Source: an uncultured Lachnospiraceae bacterium
GTDB lineage: Bacteria > Bacillota > Clostridia > Lachnospirales > Lachnospiraceae
DNA: 64,000 bases
Assembly: GCA_902780385.1 (NCBI GenBank)
Contig: CACZFF010000001.1
Coordinates: forward strand, 1-64,000
Reading direction: 5' to 3'
The position numbers were made by a program, and so were the translations under genes. Below the pieces are notes generated by a model. It did not search any database. It saw only the letters and a program-made list of their open reading frames with translations, and was not told where the DNA came from. Each line of letters opens with the position of its first letter. Position 1 is the first letter of the stretch. Positions 16,707 to 26,922 of this stretch are shown in pieces.

Positions 16707-19700
16707 ATGGGAAGATTTCTCGACTCCACGTATGAGATTCACCAGAAGCTGGGCTCAGGCGGCGGAGGAAATGTATATCTCGCTGAACACAAAAGACTGC
16801 GCAAAACGATCGTGCTCAAGGCAGACAAGAGAAGCGGTTGTGAGGAAGAATGGCTTCTCAGGCGGGAAGCGGATGTCCTGAAGAATCTGAATCATCCGTA
16901 TATCCCAAGGGTATACGATTATTTTGTCGAAGATGGTATCTCCTATACAGCAATGGACTATGTTGAGGGCTACAGTCTGGACAGACCTCTGCGGGATGGA
17001 ATGGTCTTTCCGCAGCCGGATGTGATCCGGATCGCGGTTGAGGTCCTCTCTGCCCTGCATTACCTTCACACGTTTCCGCGCGGAGACGGAAGAGTCGGTT
17101 ATCTTCATGGAGATATCAAACCTGCCAATATTATGTGCAGGCCGGACGGAAATATTGTCCTGATCGATTTTAATATTTCCCTGTCTCTGGGAGACGAGGA
17201 CGCAGTCGGAGTCAGTCCCGGCTATGCTTCTCCGGAGCACTATGGAATCGACTACTCCACTAATGGATCGGCAACGGAGTCCTACCAATATACAACAATG
17301 TTTGAGGGCTCTGGCGGAGGAACAGACATTTCTCCGGGCACCGGATCTGTTTCCCGCGGAGCGGGTTCTCAGAATCCCCCGTCCCGCGGAACAGGCTCTC
17401 CGAGATCTTCATCCCGCGGAATGGGCTCTCAGGATTCTCCGTCCCGCGGAACAGGCTCTCAGGATTCTCCGTCCCGCGGAACAGGCTCTCCGGGATCTTC
17501 ATCCCGCGGAACAGGCTCTTCGGGTTCTCCATCCCGGACAAGTTCCGGACGGGTTCTTCCAAATGTGCGTTCAGACATTTATGGAGTCGGTGCAACGCTC
17601 TACCATCTTCTCTCCGGTGTGCGTCCCGCGCAGGATGCCCGAGCGGTCACGCCACTGACCGGAACAGGACAGAGGCCCAGCCCTCAGGCAGCCCGAGCGG
17701 TTACTCCGCTCTCCACGGCCAGATTCAGTCCGGAGCTAGTGCGGATCATCACAAAATCCATGCAGCCCAATCCGGATCTGCGTTATCAGTCCGCATATGA
17801 AATGCTGCAGGATTTCCTGCATATCCGCCAACATGATCCGCGCACGAAACGACTGAAAAGGCTGTCAAGAGGCATCCTGATCAGTGCCTCCGCACTTCTG
17901 ATCGCAGGTATACTGACATCCTTCACCGGACTGTACCGCATGCAGATCCGTGACCGCCGTCTCAAGCTGACAGAATACGCCAGGTCAGCCTATGAACAGG
18001 GAGACCCGGCTGGTGCCGTCCGATATATGAAGCAGGTCTATGAGGAGGGACTTCCTCTTCTGAATCCCCCACAGGAAGCAGCATCGCAGGAAGTACTGAC
18101 AGAGGTACTGGGGGTCTATGATCTGGAGGATGCATACAGGCCTGCCGGAGTCATCGAGTCTCCGGAGGAGCCACAGAAGGTGGTATTGTCACCGGATGCG
18201 CGGACCCTGGCCGTCATGCATACGGCAGGATTGTCCCTTTACGATACGGCGGATCAATCGCTGATCTGCACGCTGGAGACTGAACCCTCAGCTCTTGCTG
18301 ATGTGGATTACGCAGACCAAGATACTGTTCTCTATGCGGGCAAAAAGGGGATTACAGCCTACAGTATTTCCAAAAAGGAAGAAATCTGGACCGGCAGACG
18401 ATGTACCGGTCTTTCCATATCCGGCGACGGGACCAAAGCTGCCGCTGTATTCAAAAATGAAGATCAAGCCGTGCTCTATGATATCGGAAGCGGGCAGGAG
18501 GCCGGAACATTCGACTTTATGCACCGCAGTCAGAGCGGCATGAAAAATGATACCTATATCAATCCTGAAAACGATCTGTTTGCCCTCAATGAAGACGGGA
18601 CAAAGCTTGCTGTGAGCTTTGATGACGGTTCTGTATTTGTCCTGGATGCAAAGATGCAGCAGGGCGACGGGGCCGGATCAGGAACGACAGTGAACGGAAA
18701 CAGACAGGAAGGTCTGTGTCTGTTTGACAGCGGTTCCGGATACAAACACTTTGAGGGTGGCTTTTCGGGAAAATATCTGGCAGTCTCTGCCGCTTCCGCG
18801 GAGGAAACGGTATTCCGGGTTATTGATACAGAGTCGGAACGCCAGACTGCAGGGACAAGGACAAAGTACTATATGTCGTCCTATGCAGACGGGGAAAATA
18901 TTTGTGCCTGTGATGGAAACTACCTGGTAAGGCTGGATCCGGAAACCGGAGAACAGACACCGCTCACAGATACTTCCCATGACATCAAGAGATTCCGATG
19001 CAGTGAAGGAAATACCCTGATTTCTACAGGGAGGGCAGTTGAGGTATATGACGCAGAGCTGAACAGAGTCGGCCTCTTCCAGAGGGACACAGCCTGCGAC
19101 AGGATCGATCTTGTAAAGGATACTGCTGTCGTCGGCAGCAGCGGCTCCACGACGATCAACCTATTAAAATATGAAGAGACAGGTCCGGAAAACAGGATCG
19201 GCAGCTATGATGCATCTTACGGACATGACGAGACCCGACTGAATGCGGACGGGACCCGTTTTATGCTGTTTTCCAATTTTGGATTCCGGATTTATGACAG
19301 AGACGGAAAGCTGATCAAAGAGCATTCTTTCACTGCGGAGGAGACAGAGCCGGGAGCGCTGTACGATCAGCAGTATGTGAGGGAAGGCAGCAGCGACTAT
19401 CTGAAGCTGTATTTTTACGACGGGACCATCGACATTTATGATGGCAGCACCGGCGAATATCTCCGCACGGAAAACGGCACCGTCCCGGATACCAATTTGG
19501 ACCAGATATTTGAGACTGAGTCCTTTTTTATCGAAGCGCCGCTTCATGGAGATACGACGATCAAGGAAAAAAAGACAGGGAAAGAGCTCTCCAGGATCGA
19601 TGAGGAGGCCTATGTTACCTATGCTGCCGAGATTGGGGATGGGATCGTACTTCAGTATGTGACGACAGATGGCGAGTTCTACGGACTTGAACTGGACCGG

Positions 19701-19841
19701 AGCGGCCAGCTGATCGCACGCCTTCCCGGACTTCGGGATGTCAAGGACCAGACTTTCCTGTTCGATTACGGGAATGGCTCCGTCTATCAGAGTAAGGCAT
19801 TGGGGCTTGAGGAGATCAAGAGACAGTTGGCAAGTGATTAA
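16707..19841 (+). CDS. Receptor-type Ser/Thr kinase with large extracellular beta-rich domain
   Basis: ATG 16707 behind gaaaggag is preferred over the upstream GTG 16686. Kinase domain residues 10-380: glycine loop GSGGGGNVY, catalytic loop HGDIKPAN (His134, Asp136) and DFN (Asp154) instead of DFG. After SPGYASPEHYG, a stretch of about 90 residues is built from ten-residue repeats such as GSQDSPSRGT, and then the C-lobe resumes with RSDIYGVGATLYHLLSG. One membrane span lies at about 390-412. The remaining 630 residues are outside and look like a beta-propeller (repeated blocks such as LSPDARTLAV, SISGDGTKAA, ALNEDGTKLAVSF). Role: sensing an external signal and phosphorylating inner partners, inferred. 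Confidence 0.85.
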   Translation: MGRFLDSTYEIHQKLGSGGGGNVYLAEHKRLRKTIVLKADKRSGCEEEWLLRREADVLKNLNHPYIPRVYDYFVEDGISYTAMDYVEGYSLDRPLRDGMVFPQPDVIRIAVEVLSALHYLHTFPRGDGRVGYLHGDIKPANIMCRPDGNIVLIDFNISLSLGDEDAVGVSPGYASPEHYGIDYSTNGSATESYQYTTMFEGSGGGTDISPGTGSVSRGAGSQNPPSRGTGSPRSSSRGMGSQDSPSRGTGSQDSPSRGTGSPGSSSRGTGSSGSPSRTSSGRVLPNVRSDIYGVGATLYHLLSGVRPAQDARAVTPLTGTGQRPSPQAARAVTPLSTARFSPELVRIITKSMQPNPDLRYQSAYEMLQDFLHIRQHDPRTKRLKRLSRGILISASALLIAGILTSFTGLYRMQIRDRRLKLTEYARSAYEQGDPAGAVRYMKQVYEEGLPLLNPPQEAASQEVLTEVLGVYDLEDAYRPAGVIESPEEPQKVVLSPDARTLAVMHTAGLSLYDTADQSLICTLETEPSALADVDYADQDTVLYAGKKGITAYSISKKEEIWTGRRCTGLSISGDGTKAAAVFKNEDQAVLYDIGSGQEAGTFDFMHRSQSGMKNDTYINPENDLFALNEDGTKLAVSFDDGSVFVLDAKMQQGDGAGSGTTVNGNRQEGLCLFDSGSGYKHFEGGFSGKYLAVSAASAEETVFRVIDTESERQTAGTRTKYYMSSYADGENICACDGNYLVRLDPETGEQTPLTDTSHDIKRFRCSEGNTLISTGRAVEVYDAELNRVGLFQRDTACDRIDLVKDTAVVGSSGSTTINLLKYEETGPENRIGSYDASYGHDETRLNADGTRFMLFSNFGFRIYDRDGKLIKEHSFTAEETEPGALYDQQYVREGSSDYLKLYFYDGTIDIYDGSTGEYLRTENGTVPDTNLDQIFETESFFIEAPLHGDTTIKEKKTGKELSRIDEEAYVTYAAEIGDGIVLQYVTTDGEFYGLELDRSGQLIARLPGLRDVKDQTFLFDYGNGSVYQSKALGLEEIKRQLASD
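17340..17545 (+). repeat. 30-bp coding repeats inside the kinase gene
   Basis: About seven units related to ggctctcaggattctccgtc plus ccgcggaaca encode Ser/Arg/Gly-rich decapeptides. They sit between the activation segment and the C-lobe helix of the kinase. Confidence 0.85.
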
Positions 19842-19857
19842 AGAAAGGTACAAGACA

Positions 19858-22800
19858 ATGAGACATGCAAAACAGATTCTCGCCTGCATGCTGGCGGCTT
19901 CCATGATGATCTCGGGAATGACAGGGATTGCAGGCGCATCTGAAATTTCCGCCTCCGGCAGCACGCAGCAGGTGTCAACAGAGGCCGAAGCAGCATCTGC
20001 AGAGGGCTCCGGCTCTTCCGAGAAAGTCGACAAAGAGAAGGAGTCTGAAAAGGAAGACGGCAAGAGCAAGGACTCCCAAAAAGGCACGGAAGAGCAGGAA
20101 GGATCAAAAGATTCTCAGGACTCTAAAAAGGAATCCGGAAAACCTGCTGACGGGGATAGCAAAAAGAACGCTGAAACGAAAGCAGAAACCGGAGAAAAGA
20201 AAACAGAATCTGATAAAACCGAAAAGGAAAAAGACGAGGAGAAATCCGAAAAGGGTGATTCTGTAAATAAAGAGGAGAGCTCTGCAGATAAAGAAGAGAA
20301 TTCTGCAGAAAAAGAGGAGGAATCCGAACCTGATTCTCAGTCTGCATCAAAAGAAGACCCGGCGGCAGAAGACGCTGATAAGGCTTCAACTGATGATCCC
20401 GCCGCTTCAGGCACGGATGAAAAACCCGAAGAGTCTGCTGAAAAAGATGAAGAGCCTGCCGAAAAAGCTGACAAGGATGCCATTGTTGGAGATAGCACTG
20501 TCGGAAACGTAGTGGCACCAGTTGTTGAGGCAGACCAGGCAGGGGAAGCTGTTTCTACGGATCCTGTTGGCACAATGCTGCCGATTGAAGAAAAAAAAGC
20601 ATACCTGGTGCTTCATGGGTACTCTGATGAAGAATTGAAGAACATGCCCGTCACAACGATGCTCGAGAAGATGATGGATGAAGAAGGAAAGCCTCTTTCT
20701 CTTCCCGACGATGCTGAGATGGTATGGACACATTATAAAGACAACAGTGGGAATCTGCTGACAGATGAATATCATAAGATCAGTAAAGATGAAACCGTGG
20801 ATCTTACAGATCTGAAAGATGCCGGTGTGTACAGAATGGAGATGATTGTCGGAAGCGGAAATCAGCTCGATCCCGGAAATATCAGATATCTGGTCAGCGT
20901 TTATTTCACAGTAAATGAACATCTGCATTTTGAATTATATACAGAGGAAAACGGAACCAGAAAGAAAATCAATTCCGAGGATGTGCAGTTTATCAAAACA
21001 AAAGATTCGGGATATGTAAATCAGAACGGGGATCCAATCGAGGCATGGGTTTACTACATCATTCCGGAAGGAAAGACGAGTATGGATGATCTGTATCTCG
21101 GCGTGACTTCGTCAATTGAGGAACTGCCTTTCGTGGATATCGAGGTCTACGACACAATAGAAGTGTTTAGAAACAAAGGCTTTAGCGGTGCACATAATAT
21201 TCACAGCACTGTTATGAATCAGGATATGTCAGCGTCTGGTGCAGGATATCACCTTCAGTATGATCCCTACAATGACTATACCCAGTCTTTTGGCGCGTTT
21301 GCCCTGATTTATAATGTTGCCGGTATTGTCGATACACGACCGGTTATGTTCCTGGTGAGCCATGGCTGTATGGAGGCTGTCCCTTCATTACATACAGTGG
21401 ATGAGAATCAGGAGACTGTGCCTGTTACAGAGAGTATCACAAATAACATTGCACTGCAGTTAAGCTCGGATTATAATGACGATTTTGACTGTCTGCTGCT
21501 GTCGGGGTACTCTGCTGAAGATACTTATCAGCTGTCACTGGATGTAGTTACAAAAACGATTATACCAGAGATTAAGATTGAATCCGGAGAATTGAAGGTT
21601 TATGTCGACCACGAAGAAGGCGACAATATGAATAGCAAGGTCACCAGGGCGGTTGTGGGTAATTTCACTTCGGCAGAAGAAGTTATGGAACAACCGGACA
21701 TTAAAGACCAGCTGTTTTCCAAGGAAGGCTACAGCGGCTCTTTTGCAGGAGACGGAATTGTTTTCACGTTGTATTTTGGAGGAGACTGGCAGCCGGGTAC
21801 GGGTGACCTGTACTGGATTAAAGTCACTGCCAGAGGCAATGAGACCAGTATGAAAGACTATGACGAGGCTCCAGTAGTCGGCAGCCAGGATCCATGGTTC
21901 CATATGACAGGTCTGAAGCTGGACGGCAGGGAACTTGATACCTATATCGTGGAAAACGGCAAGTCCATCAACATGGATACCTATTATGGCTATGGCTATC
22001 AGACAGTCATGGTCAACGAGGTGCTGACAGAGGATGAGATTGCAAGACTGGTCCCGATTTTTGAAGTCGGTGATCCGGACCGTGTAGAAATCAGGCTCCC
22101 GGGGTCTGATAAGGAACTCGTGTCCGGACAGAGCCAGGTGGATTTCTCCGGTAAGAGCAAATCTGCCAAGGATGACGATATCGCCAACATGGTAGCCATC
22201 ATTGATGGACATACCAAGAACTACCAGGTCCGCGTCATCAGCAAGATGAGCGGCCCCAAGCTGTATGTATATGATGATTACACAGATCAGGGCGGTGACC
22301 GCTTCAGGGAAATCCTCCTCAATGATTATTTTGAAGAAAAGCACGACATCCTGATCGCCAACGTCGGTGATGCTCCGCTTACAGGCCTCAAGGCCAAGCT
22401 GGAACTGGATGAAAATGCCAATCATGTAAAACTGGACGACTACTGGAATATCGGCGGAAACGGCAATGATACCCTGGAACCCTTCACGACGACAGAGGAT
22501 CTCTCCACTTACGGAATGATTCCCAATGTCGCCAAGGTACGCCTGATTCCGGACGGAGAAGGTGATATTGAAGGAAAGCTGATTATTTCCGCAGACGGTC
22601 AGGACGACGTTGTCATCTACCTTTCCAACCATGCGCGGCAGCCGGAGATCATCAATGACAATTCCAAGAAGCTGGAAGCAGTGCGCTGGGTCCCCTATTC
22701 CTATATCATGGCGACCAACAACATGTATGACTGGAATGAGCAGACCTTCTCGATCAGCGAAGGCGAGCTTCCTCCGGGAATGGAACTCAATCCGGAAACG

Positions 22801-24105
22801 GGTGAGATCTACGGTGCACCTACGACGGAAGAGGAGCGGGATTACGAATATACATTTACAGTCAGGGCGACCTACAGCCGGGATGATTATTTCCAGCCTT
22901 CTGAGAAAGAGTTTACGATCCTTGTCCGGGACAATGAAGACGAGACCGTTTACGATACTTCTGATACAACATATGAGATTTATGCAGACGAAAACCTGGA
23001 CGCTTATGAAGACCAGTCATCATACGTCGGAGAACAGGTATCAGACTATCGCTTTGAGATCTCTTCCTTTGATTATGACGAAGTGTATGTTTCCCGCGGC
23101 GAATTCCGGCATTTCACCAAGCTCTGGCTGAACGGAGAAGTGCTGGATGAATCGGCATATCAGACCTTTGAGGGCAGCACCGTCATCGTCATCAACAGGG
23201 AAGTCCTGGAAGAAAAGAGTAATAAAAACGGAGAGCGCAACACGATCTCCGCGGAGTTTGACGAGGAAGGCGAGCGCGGTGACGACATGAAACGGACATC
23301 CCAGAACTACTATGTCGTCGAAGATGACGATGAAGAGTCTGGTAACGATGATACGGGTTCGGATGAGACGGAAGAACAGACACCCTCAACACCTTCAGAT
23401 ACGCTTTCAGATGAGAATGAGGGCGGTGATGATTCCGGAACACAGACTCAGCCTGTAAATGACAGGACAAATGATGATGGGGCAGACTCCGGCTCGGGAG
23501 CTGATGGTGAAAGCCCTGCCGGAAATACATCCGACGGCAATAATGCCGGAAATAGCAATAATAGGAATAACGGCAATAATAGCAATAACGGAAATTCCAA
23601 CAGAAACAGCGGAAACAGCAACGGCGGAAGCGGAAACTCGGGAAGCGGCTCTGCTAGCAGCAGTACGGCGGCAGCCGTCACGATCAATGCGAAACTTGTT
23701 GATGCGGCAGGGACAGCATTGTCCGGATATACGCTTGAAATGCATTCCACAGTGAAAAAGGGCCAGACCAACGGGGCAGGTATTGCCAAATTCTCAGGCA
23801 TGGAGATGGGAAGCCACACAGTTTACGTCCTCAATACGGGCGGAGACCGGCTTGCCTCCCAGCAGTTCCAGCTCAAGCAGGGAACAAGGTTTGCCAGAAG
23901 CGGGAATACGATCACTGTCGTACCCGGGCAGACGATCAGCATGACGATCACATTGAACGGCTCTACAGCGACGATTACAGATGTGAGCGTAGCCGCCGGT
24001 CCTGCAACCGGGGATACATCTGATGTTGAGAAGTGGGTATACCTGTTCATCGCTGCGGCACTTGGCGCCTGCATTCTTTTCCGTCTGAAAAAAGGCAGGG
24101 CTTGA
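19858..24105 (+). CDS. Large surface protein with Ig-like and Cna-B-like modules and C-terminal anchor
   Basis: ATG 19858 follows aaagg and gives a signal peptide ending near A-G-A-S; an open frame back to 19738 overlaps the kinase and is not used. Of 1415 residues, about 35-240 are Lys/Glu/Ser-rich. The middle is beta-rich and holds a putative Ig-fold segment with the ELPPGMELNPETGEIYGAP signature (about residue 980). An Asp/Glu stretch and an Asn/Gly/Ser linker follow. Near the end is a SpaA/Cna-B-like module (LVDAAGTALSGYTLEM). The tail has P-A-T-G-D, a hydrophobic span and basic residues, similar to a sortase signal but without a canonical LPxTG. It lies 16 bases after the kinase and is probably in the same operon. 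Confidence 0.82.
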   Translation: MRHAKQILACMLAASMMISGMTGIAGASEISASGSTQQVSTEAEAASAEGSGSSEKVDKEKESEKEDGKSKDSQKGTEEQEGSKDSQDSKKESGKPADGDSKKNAETKAETGEKKTESDKTEKEKDEEKSEKGDSVNKEESSADKEENSAEKEEESEPDSQSASKEDPAAEDADKASTDDPAASGTDEKPEESAEKDEEPAEKADKDAIVGDSTVGNVVAPVVEADQAGEAVSTDPVGTMLPIEEKKAYLVLHGYSDEELKNMPVTTMLEKMMDEEGKPLSLPDDAEMVWTHYKDNSGNLLTDEYHKISKDETVDLTDLKDAGVYRMEMIVGSGNQLDPGNIRYLVSVYFTVNEHLHFELYTEENGTRKKINSEDVQFIKTKDSGYVNQNGDPIEAWVYYIIPEGKTSMDDLYLGVTSSIEELPFVDIEVYDTIEVFRNKGFSGAHNIHSTVMNQDMSASGAGYHLQYDPYNDYTQSFGAFALIYNVAGIVDTRPVMFLVSHGCMEAVPSLHTVDENQETVPVTESITNNIALQLSSDYNDDFDCLLLSGYSAEDTYQLSLDVVTKTIIPEIKIESGELKVYVDHEEGDNMNSKVTRAVVGNFTSAEEVMEQPDIKDQLFSKEGYSGSFAGDGIVFTLYFGGDWQPGTGDLYWIKVTARGNETSMKDYDEAPVVGSQDPWFHMTGLKLDGRELDTYIVENGKSINMDTYYGYGYQTVMVNEVLTEDEIARLVPIFEVGDPDRVEIRLPGSDKELVSGQSQVDFSGKSKSAKDDDIANMVAIIDGHTKNYQVRVISKMSGPKLYVYDDYTDQGGDRFREILLNDYFEEKHDILIANVGDAPLTGLKAKLELDENANHVKLDDYWNIGGNGNDTLEPFTTTEDLSTYGMIPNVAKVRLIPDGEGDIEGKLIISADGQDDVVIYLSNHARQPEIINDNSKKLEAVRWVPYSYIMATNNMYDWNEQTFSISEGELPPGMELNPETGEIYGAPTTEEERDYEYTFTVRATYSRDDYFQPSEKEFTILVRDNEDETVYDTSDTTYEIYADENLDAYEDQSSYVGEQVSDYRFEISSFDYDEVYVSRGEFRHFTKLWLNGEVLDESAYQTFEGSTVIVINREVLEEKSNKNGERNTISAEFDEEGERGDDMKRTSQNYYVVEDDDEESGNDDTGSDETEEQTPSTPSDTLSDENEGGDDSGTQTQPVNDRTNDDGADSGSGADGESPAGNTSDGNNAGNSNNRNNGNNSNNGNSNRNSGNSNGGSGNSGSGSASSSTAAAVTINAKLVDAAGTALSGYTLEMHSTVKKGQTNGAGIAKFSGMEMGSHTVYVLNTGGDRLASQQFQLKQGTRFARSGNTITVVPGQTISMTITLNGSTATITDVSVAAGPATGDTSDVEKWVYLFIAAALGACILFRLKKGRA

Positions 24106-24150
24106 TTTATATTCGATTATCCAATCTCGTATGTGAGATGGCATAATGAC

Positions 24151-24178
24151 AAAACCGGCTGTTTTGACAGCCGGTTTT
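24151..24178. terminator. Intrinsic terminator after the surface-protein gene
   Basis: AAAACCGGCTGT and ACAGCCGGTTTT form a 12-base perfect stem with a four-base loop. A/T outer arms let it work in both directions. Confidence 0.9.
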
Positions 24179-24179
24179 G

Positions 24180-24530
24180 GTCATTGGTCGCCCGAAAATG
24201 GTCGTTTATCGCAAGCGGCACAAAGCAAGTCTTTCTATATAGTATACTGCCTACAACGAAAAACGTGCTGAACAGTGCTGCAGAGAGATACAGGTCGCAC
24301 CGCAAGATATTGACCGATTCGGATAATTCTGTTTTCTCTCATGTGTATTACAAAAAAGAGGAGGTACCGTACTTTGCCGATGCTCCAAAAATGAGACAAA
24401 AAGGTTGAGTGTATGGTCGTGTGCGCCGTAATGATTTTTGTCACGTGTCATTTACGGAAGCTCCTTGGCAGAAGCATCGGCATGAAAGTCAGTACCATTA
24501 TATTTTATTTTGTTTAGGACTGGTAATTTA
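24180..24530. other. Gene-poor stretch
   Basis: Between the terminator and the next promoter, short frames exist on both strands (for example 24133-24408 plus, 24235-24444 minus). They have no ribosome sites and no recognisable families. I see no gene or RNA here. Confidence 0.5.
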
Positions 24531-24543
24531 CTTATTTAAATCG

Positions 24544-24549
24544 TATAAT
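24544..24549 (+). promoter_or_regulatory. Probable -10 box upstream of the protease gene
   Basis: A perfect TATAAT lies in AT-rich DNA with only a weak -35 (TGGTAA) 17 bases before it. It would give a leader of nearly 400 bases before ATG 24947. Confidence 0.4.
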
Positions 24550-24714
24550 TAATTTCGGTCTATACAACTATGGGCTGTCGCGCGGATTGATTCATGAAGG
24601 AGACGCACTCCTGAAACAGCAGAATGAATATGTCCGGCGGTTGGAATGTTGCCTTTACAGTAATGGTCATCAATGTGGACCTGTTTTTATTGGACGTAAG
24701 ACGCTTTTTCACCG

Positions 24715-24749
24715 GCCGGCGCATATATATGTTGCTTCCGGCTTTTTTT
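24715..24749 (+). terminator. Leader terminator or attenuator before the protease gene
   Basis: GCCGG (24715-24719) pairs with CCGGC (24738-24742) around an AT-rich loop that can pair further, followed by seven T. It lies about 170 bases after the -10 box and 200 bases before the gene. Confidence 0.6.
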
Positions 24750-24946
24750 GTGTTCTTTTTTCGCTTTCATGGTTACTTCATCCGGCAGGCCATAGGTGGT
24801 AAACAGGATGCAACTGCCCCTGATCGGGGCGGAGGAAAGCGGAAGAGCATAACAAATGCGGCCGTTTTCCTGTCACCAGCTTTCGGCAGGAGCCGGAACC
24901 CGCTCACTGCCGGGAGTTACCCACATTTTTAATGAGGAGGAGAGCT

Positions 24947-26695
24947 ATGAAAGCGAAAAGGGGTTTGCGCCGCCTTCTGTCTTTGGCGGTCATGTTATGC
25001 ATGGTTCTGACCATGTCGCTGAGCGCATTTGCTACCGCTCCGCAGGCGGGAAATGATGCCGTGCAGGCTGACAAGCAGGGCGTTCTGCAGGTCAGAGTCG
25101 GATTTAAGGTGAAGGACACCAATGATGTCCTCGAGATCAAGACCGGAACGGGATTCCTGATCAACTCGGATTATCTGATCACCTGCAATCATGTCGTAAG
25201 TTTTGATGATCTTTCTAAAGAAGACTGGCAGTCGATCAACGAGAATCTGGGCATGACCCGGAAACAGGTTGAGGACAAGCGCGTCATCAACGTCAGCGTA
25301 TACCGCGATGTAAAGGTAGCTGCGAAGATCGTCACGACGAGTGCGGTAACCGATCTGGCAGTTCTGCAGTTGGAGAAGCCCATTCAGAATAAGACACATC
25401 TGATGATCAATGACTCACCTGTTCAGACTACGGCACCCTGCTATACGCTGGGATTCCCCGCTCTGATCGATGTCGTCGGCGATATCAACACCTATACCAG
25501 CGATGATGTCACCGTTACCGGCGGTATCATCAATAAGATTCAGCAGGTCAATACTGTCAGCTTCATTGCATATTCTGACAATATGACATCCGGCGGCTCC
25601 GGCGGCCCGGTGGTCAACTACGCAGGCCAGGTAATCGGTATCTTTGACGGCACGCTGTCCGGTGACGGCTTCGACAAAGACTTCCGCTATGCAGTCGATG
25701 TCAAAGAACTCCGTTCAATGCTTGATCCGCTCGGAATCGAGTACACACTCGGAAGTGAAGCAGATATGACAGGCACTCCGATTGATAACCGCATTACAGA
25801 TGTGGCAGGCGGCAATGGGGGCGGCGCCGGTGACGGCGGCCAGGAAGAGGTCCCTGAAGGCGGTACTACAGAAGCAACCGTCAATAAGGATCAGCTGAAA
25901 GGCGCTATTGACTCAGCAGCTTCTGCTGATACCAGCAAGTATGAACAGTCCTATGTGGACAGCTTTAATAAGGCAAAAGAAGACGCTCAGAAAGTCTTCG
26001 ATGATGCTGCAGCTGATCAGGGTCAGGTTGATAATGCGAAAGACAGTCTGGTCAAGGCACAGAGTGATATGGAAGCGCATGAGAAGAAGGGCGGTCTTCC
26101 TCTTCCTGCTATCATTGCCATTATCGCAGCAATCATTATCCTTCTTGTAGTGCTTCTTATTCTTAAACCCGGCAAGAAGGCAGAGGAACCTGTCTACAAC
26201 GCTCCCGATCCCTATGCGGGCGGCGGTTTTGGAGCAGGACCCGGTCCTGCAGCCGGCGGCTATGGCGGAGCTCCTATGGGCGGCGGTTATGACTACGGCG
26301 GCAAGCCTGAGTCCGGAACGACTGTCCTTGGCGGCGGCGCCGGTGATACAACTGTCCTCGGCGGCGACAGCAACTCCACAACAGTTCTGAGCGGCGGAGC
26401 AAACTATGGTTCCCTGACCCGCACCAAGAACGGCGAGCGTGTTACGATCTCCAAGGATCAGTTCAAGATCGGCCGTGAGCGCAGCCGTGTTGACTTCTGC
26501 ATCAGCGACAACACAGCAGTCGGACGTCTCCATGCGATCATTGTCAGCCGCGGCGGCAGCACATATGTTGTTGACCAGAACAGTACTAACTGCACATTCG
26601 TCAATAACGTTCGTGCGACCGCAAATCAGGAAGTCCGTCTCAATAACGGCGACAAGGTGACTTTCGCGGATGAAGAGTTCACCTACAATGCATTC
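24947..26695 (+). CDS. Secreted trypsin-like serine protease with membrane span and cytoplasmic FHA domain
   Basis: ATG 24947 follows ggaggag and gives a signal peptide (cleavage near AFA-TAP). The extracellular part is an HtrA-like trypsin fold with His82 (TCNHVV), Asp136 (VTDLAVL) and Ser218 (GGSGGP), all catalytic residues present. A helical FIVAR-like module follows (about 305-375). After a membrane span (about 386-407) comes a Gly-rich linker with three TTVL motifs and a C-terminal FHA domain (about 494-583: IGRERS, GRLHAI, NSTNCTFVN). No PDZ domain is seen. A PP2C and a kinase gene follow. Protease outside and phospho-reader inside suggests control of proteolysis or its placement by phosphorylation. 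Confidence 0.88.
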
Positions 26696-26840
26696 TAAAG
26701 GTCAGCAGACCTGACGGATCAGGCATATTCAGAATAGAAGGCAGCAGCATCGCCTTTCTATGACGGATAAAAACAATAGAATATGAAGAACCCTGTCTGC
26801 CCGGCCGCGGGCTGCGGCAGATAGGGGCCTGAAAAACGGG

Positions 26841-26865
26841 GCTCACGGTGTTTTGCATCGTGAGC
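26841..26865 (+). promoter_or_regulatory. Hairpin between the protease and phosphatase genes
   Basis: GCTCACGgTG and CAtCGTGAGC form a stem with a short loop. Only a weak T/A tract follows, so partial termination or RNA processing between the genes is possible. Confidence 0.4.
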
Positions 26866-26922
26866 TTGAAAAATAAGAAATAGTTACCACTTTTACAAAG
26901 AGACAGGGGCATAAGGAAAAGC

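Noticed and set aside
24133-24444. Short frames on both strands after the surface-protein terminator
   Set aside because: No ribosome sites, no family, and overlap with terminator DNA.
24560-24760. Possible c-di-GMP riboswitch before the protease gene
   Set aside because: Leader and terminator are present, but the conserved core bases of the known c-di-GMP classes are not found.
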